Shown: one piece after another, positions 60,101-64,000 of the stretch
Numbering within the stretch: position 1 is the stretch's first letter
Layout of the letters: each line of letters starts with the position of its first letter
NCBI RefSeq assembly: GCF_021155765.1
Contig: NC_060108.1
Coordinates: 17,943,025 to 18,007,024, forward strand
Length of the DNA: 64,000 nt
From: Diprion similis
Taxonomy: Eukaryota; Arthropoda; Insecta; Hymenoptera; Diprionidae
Reading direction: 5' to 3'
The notes under the pieces: model-generated
Told to the model about the DNA's origin: nothing
The model's input: only the letters and a program-made list of their open reading frames with translations
The model's database searches: none
Translations under genes and position numbers: made by a program

Positions 60101-61684
60101 TTTCCAAATGTCACTAGGTGAGGCAAATAGTGAGCGATTTCGCGGTGATAATAGCGATATTCTCGATGTCACTGCTGGACCACTTCGTCGGTATCGCAAC
60201 GCCGAAACTGGAAGTGCCGCAGGAGTTTAAACCGACGTTGGAAGGTCGTGGTTGGATGATTTGGCCCTTCAACGAGAATCCCTGGTGGAGTTCGATCGTC
60301 GCAGTCCTTCCCGCGCTTCTCGGTACAATTTTAATTTTCATGGACCAGCAGATAACAGCGGTGATAGTAAACCGGAAGGAGAACAAACTGAAGGTACGTA
60401 CTCATCGAGAAAAAAATCACCGTCACAATCATCAAAAACACCAAATGATTCCACAGAAGGGCTGCGGCTATCACTTGGACCTTTTCGTCCTCGCGATTCT
60501 GATAGCGATTTGCTCGGTGATGGGACTTCCATGGTTCGTCGCTGCAACCGTGCTTTCAATAAACCACGTCAACTCCCTGAAGTTGGAATCGGAATGCGCA
60601 GCTCCAGGAGAAAAGCCGCAATTCCTTGGAGTCCGGGAGCAGAGGGTCACCCACATACTGATATTCCTGATGATCGGTTGCTCGGTTCTCCTCACTTCCA
60701 TGCTCAGACACATTCCGATGCCCGTCCTCTTCGGGGTGTTTCTTTACATGGGAGTCGCTTCGTTAAAGGGTCTCCAATTCTTCGACAGACTGTTGATCAT
60801 GCTTATGCCGGTTAAGTATCAGCCGGACTACATGTTTCTTAGACAGGTGCGTTTTCGCTTGACGGGAAAGTATCGGTATGGGATTATTGCTTCATTTTCT
60901 TTATTCTTCTCTTGATTTTCAGGTTCCCCTGAAACGTGTTCACGTGTTTACACTCATTCAATTGGCTTGCCTGATCTGTCTTTGGCTCATCAAATCCTTC
61001 AGCGCTACATCGATTCTGTTTCCTCTAATGGTACGACGTCTAGACTTGATTTATTACCTTAAATTATATCATCGAAATATTTCAACTTTGTTAAAAACGG
61101 CTGCACGCTACAGGGAAAGAGATCGCCTGTATTTTCACAATCAAGCATCACAGTTCTTCGTGTACTTTGCCTTCCTTAGAACTTGAAGTTTTTAATTTTA
61201 TCATGTTTTTGCAAATGGAATATCAAAATTCGAGTCAACGAAACGTCTAAATCTGCTGATAAAAGAATGTAATTAAAGTCTGAAATCTGAATTTTCTACC
61301 AGTAAATACAGGCGAACTTTTTTCAAATCATAAGCCAACTTTAAAATCTGTTCATTCTTTCTTTCTTTTTTCTTCAAAACCAAACGAAATCGAAATAAAC
61401 CAACGACGCACAATCAGCTGGTCGTGATGATCGGAATAAGAAAATCGTTGGACTTTTTCTTCACGAGACGTGAGATGAAGATCCTAGACGACGTGATGCC
61501 TGAAACGAGCAAGAAGCATGCCCACGACATGCAGCAACTTGAAAACGGCGAGGTTAGCACTGGAACACGAATTCTGAGGGCAATAACATGCCGTAGCTAA
61601 CGTTCGAGGATCACGGGGCCGAAGGACATTCCTCTCGTCACGCCCGTGATCGCCGTTACCGCAGCTCTCTCGGAAGACGATTAG
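48187..61684 (+). CDS. Ndae1: Sodium-driven chloride/bicarbonate exchanger (SLC4 family)
   Basis: A plasma-membrane exchanger of Na+ plus HCO3- for Cl-, used in pH regulation. Coding exons: 48187-48301, 51053-51187, 51980-52045, 52950-53088, 53172-53391, 53872-53995, 54636-54839, 57186-57290, 57715-57818, 58023-58208, 58367-58573, 58655-59067, 59171-59336, 59635-59802, 59893-60042, 60118-60393, 60457-60846, 60923-61030, 61418-61552, 61625-61684; phases agree, about 1156 residues. The cytosolic band-3 domain (about 95-565) includes [14 protein letters not shown] and IPPGAEASN; the membrane domain (about 575-1105) includes [12 protein letters not shown] and [21 protein letters not shown] loop near 745-805 has four Cys and NLT, NWT and NGT sites. 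A His-rich stretch lies in exon 2. The start is uncertain: exon 1 has an acceptor at 48178-48179 and its frame is open upstream, so the true N-terminus may be in an earlier exon. Confidence 0.92.
49403..49472 (+). repeat. Diverged 42-bp tandem duplication
   Basis: AAATCCGCCTGCGTTTATGC (from 49403) recurs as AAATCCGCCTGCATTTATGC (from 49445), followed by AATTCGAG and AATTTAGAG respectively. Two imperfect copies with a 42-bp period. A partly inverted echo (CAGGCGG ... AAATTGCATAAG) follows at 49512-49550. Confidence 0.7.
49580..50152. mobile_element. Complete palindromic element with 10-bp target duplication
   Basis: The element proper is 49590-50142 (553 bp). It begins CAGGGTGGTTCAA and ends TTGACCCACCCTG. 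It is flanked on both sides by the perfect direct repeat ATACGTACAA (49580-49589 and 50143-50152), the signature of insertion with a 10-bp target duplication. The inverted arms run about 200 bp, pairing TTTGATAGAAAAAAG with CTTTTTTCTATCAAGC-type sequence and CTCAAGTCTAAC with GTTAGACTTGAG. There is no open frame for a transposase, so it is nonautonomous. A 9-11 bp duplication with long arms fits Mutator-like elements; that is inference. The GGGTGG terminus links it to the copies at 1252-2433. Confidence 0.85.
53089..53171 (+). other. Ndae1 intron 4, probable GC-AG intron
   Basis: The protein family requires ETAR followed directly by WIKFEED. Joining GCGAG (ending 53088) to GTGGATAAAG (starting 53172) gives exactly that, but the intron then begins GCACGT rather than GT. 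The nearest GT donors would insert extra residues or break the frame. So this is most likely a GC-AG intron of 83 bp. Confidence 0.65.
54636..54839 (+). CDS. Ndae1: Ndae1 cassette exon with two possible acceptors
   Basis: A GC-rich exon of 204 nt (68 codons) from the acceptor TTTTCAG at 54635, or 162 nt (54 codons) from GACGTCAG ending at 54677; both keep the frame. It ends CCAG|GTACAG at 54839. Both ends are phase 1, so it can be skipped without a frame shift, as can the next exon (57186-57290). It encodes a cytosolic Ser/Arg/Pro-rich segment ([35 protein letters not shown]) between the two halves of the band-3-like domain, a zone where vertebrate relatives also splice alternatively. Confidence 0.65.
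54840..57185 (+). other. Ndae1 intron 7
   Basis: 2.3 kb of AT-rich sequence from GTACAG to TTTGTAG. It contains a T run at 55526-55543. The short open frames in it show no family resemblance or fitting splice phases. Nothing else is supported. Confidence 0.6.
61625..61684 (+). CDS. Ndae1: Ndae1 probable terminal exon
   Basis: After LENGE (ending 61552) a GTTAGC donor is followed by a 72-nt intron that contains a good branch point (GCTAACG at 61596-61602) and ends CGAAG|GAC. The resulting tail is [19 protein letters not shown] and a TAG stop at 61682-61684. Reading through the donor instead gives [15 protein letters not shown] and a stop at 61598-61600. The spliced acidic tail is preferred, but the two could be real alternatives. 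Confidence 0.55.
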   Translation, partial: DIPLVTPVIAVTAALSEDD

Positions 61685-64000
61685 ACATTTATAATATCGC
61701 ATTTCAACATTACATTATATTATTATTATCATCACACCTAAACGCAATTCAATTGCTGCGATTTCTTTATTCAACTTATAATTTACCCCTTCGAAGGAGG
61801 TTTAGAACCCTTTCGACGAAAACTGTTCCAAGACTTTCCAACGGTTGTTCCAAAAGTAGCTCGTTTCAAACTAATTATCATGTTCAAACAACTGGTTTCG
61901 ACACATTTCTCTAACGATTCCACAAGAACACAACATATTGACAATATTATTCAAATCTTGTGCTCATAGTTTCAAAAGGAGCTTCTTAAATTTCTCGATA
62001 CTTTCGCACTTGATACTTGATACTTTCAGCACAATGTTTGTATAGCTAAATGCGATTTCTTTTTGAGAATCTCGTCATCAATGTTCAATACTTTTTTTTT
62101 ATTGTCAATCAGTTAGTTCACTTGATTTTAGCGTTATAATGGTCGAGCTTATTCTCCAAGAACTGTAACTTCATTATTCCAATACAATACTAAACCTCCT
62201 TAACAACTAGTTATTGCACACTAATAAATATCACATAATTCGTCGTTATTAGAACTGTAATCACTATTATTGTTTCAATTATTATCGTCATTGTTGCTAT
62301 TATTGTTATTATTATTATTATTATTATTGATAATTATTCGCCTCGTTTTTTCGTTCCACTTATGACAATTTTTTTTCCAAACATTATTATTATTATTATT
62401 ATACTCACTTCGTAGTATGAATTGTCTTTGCACGTTGATTGTGATGTCTGATTTCTTTACATTTGTTAAATATTATTCGTTAAAGTTCTTACAGAATTTA
62501 TTATTACAAGAAAATTTTATATACACGCCTTCACGCGGATGATAATAAGTGAACAGAGGTAGCAAATAATAATTCTTGGATCGCGTTGACAAGAAAATAA
62601 ACATACACGAGGTGATATCAGATGCAATAGTGACTTTTCAATTGAATTAATATGTAAAAGAAAAAAAAAAAAAAAACTAGTGAAAATTTCATGCGCTCAA
62701 ATATCACTGCAATTCCATATAAAATATAACATAATAATATTATATTAGCGATAATATTATGCATTTATGAAAAATCGTAAGATATAAATCTTTCGAGTAT
62801 GGAGTATAAAAGCTTTGAGACAATATAGGAAGAAATATTTAGAAATTGAATTGAAAAATCCGTCTAACATACAAAGTGTTCGGAAATATAAAATTTACAT
62901 TTTTTTACCAAAACGATTTACATTAGAGGTATGTAATATATAATTATTATATACATACTTATATATCCATACGATATATCATTCGTGAAAATGCCTTGAA
63001 AGAAAAATGTAATCAGCAGCTGCGCAAAATGTAGTGCGATGTAGAAATAATCAGTATTAGTAGTATATGGATATCGAATCATCGTATATAGATGGAATGT
63101 ACGTCGACGTTATTATCTATTACTACTGACTAGCTCTAGAAACAAATTGTGAAATTTGACAATTAGAGGGAAGAAAATTTACGGGAGACTTGCGACACCG
63201 GCTGTCGCTGACACGTTCACACGGTTAAAAGTTGAAAAAAAAAGAAGAAAAGAAAAAAAAAGCGAGACACACACGTTATACAAAAATTTCATATTCCGAC
63301 TCGACCTTGTCCTGCAAGTCAAACGTTGAGTCTATTACTCGCAAGAACAACAGAAATACGACGAATATTGGCAACACATAAATTACATTTTTCAAAATAA
63401 AAAAAAAAAATGAAAAATTAGCGTATCTTTTTTTTTTTTTTTTGTTATTCTTTCTTGCTCTTTCTCAACTTAAACGGGCCTGTTTTTAATAATATCCGAT
63501 TTGCAGGATCGCGTATAATTAAACATCATTCGTTATCATTTTAAAAATTATTTAAACGTCTCGTTATTTTTTACGTTTCTCTTTGTACGTATTAATTGCT
63601 GCACTAACTAACAATAAGAGAGTATATTTTTTTCTTCACGGATTATAGGTGTAGGTGCGATAATTTTCGAATGAATTCGTCCGGCATTTAAATACCTGTA
63701 TTAAATACGTCTGACGGGTATGATTATGCAAAAAATATGTAACATATTATTACACATTGATAAACACGATTTTATTTACCGGTATTTTTCAACAATTTTT
63801 CTGTCCACGAACGACCATTGAACTTATTCGTTATTACACACATACCTATATAACATCCATGTGTCGTTATGCGTTTATCTTGTATTTATTATTATATACG
63901 TCCATGTAATTCAATGTTCATTATTATATTGTAAATATATATACTATATGATTTGAATCACCCGATTATTTTCTCCACATCAATCAATCATCACTTTCTT
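61685..64000. other. Ndae1 3' UTR and right flank
   Basis: Strongly AT-rich, with no gene supported. ATT/TTA triplet repeats occur at about 62299-62330 and 62383-62402, A runs at 62660-62676 and 63401-63410, and a T run at 63429-63443. Much of it is probably the Ndae1 3' UTR, with multiple possible poly(A) signals. Nothing else is recognisable. Confidence 0.5.

Noticed and set aside
60252-60815. A 187-residue frame inside the Ndae1 membrane region
   Set aside because: Out-of-frame shadow of two transporter exons and the intron between them.
1-64000. CRISPR arrays, rRNA genes, viral or toxin genes
   Set aside because: No regularly spaced repeats with unique spacers, no rRNA-like sequence and no viral or toxin protein motifs were seen.

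Overview
This is a 64 kb piece of an animal nuclear genome, almost certainly an insect. Genes have GT-AG introns, the DNA is AT-rich with many simple repeats, and the proteins include insect-type Brainiac, Flower, a visual arrestin and a sodium-driven anion exchanger. A hymenopteran, perhaps a sawfly, is my best guess, but that is inference. There are no bacterial features, rRNAs, tRNAs or CRISPR arrays that I can support.

Layout. 1-8852: no recognisable gene; a CpG-rich patch, back-to-back palindromic transposon-like repeats at 1252-2433, long homopolymers, and a palindromic CTCF-like site near 8000. 8853-10121 (+): brainiac, one exon. 11646-12413 (-): SSNA1, three exons. 12878-15879 (+): a C18orf63/DUF4708 protein, nine exons, divergent from SSNA1 over 464 bp. 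16455-18716 (-): an ankyrin-repeat plus SAM protein, six exons. 19516-22948 (+): calcium channel flower, with an ATG-only first coding exon and two alternative last exons. 27496-29216 (+): a MADF-BESS regulator, three exons. 30122-31258 (+): Arrestin-1, one exon. 31259-48179: a 17 kb stretch with no gene I can defend, rich in repeats and inverted repeats. 48187-61684 (+): Ndae1, an SLC4 Na+-driven Cl-/HCO3- exchanger, in 20 coding exons. 61685-64000: AT-rich 3' flank.

The genes do not form a pathway. brn acts in Golgi glycolipid synthesis, SSNA1 at centrosomes and cilia, flower in synaptic vesicles and cell competition, Arr1 in phototransduction and Ndae1 in pH and ion transport. Two head-to-head pairs (SSNA1/C18orf63-like and Ank-SAM/flower) may share promoters.

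Exon boundaries were read by hand. They rest on splice consensus, phase continuity and resemblance to known families, not on transcripts. The most notable observations are the palindromic repeat family (one copy with a perfect 10-bp target duplication), the flower C-terminal isoform choice, the basic insertion in Brainiac, the single-exon Arr1 and the modular phase-1 exons and GC-AG intron of Ndae1. I found no clear case of a wholly new biological system.
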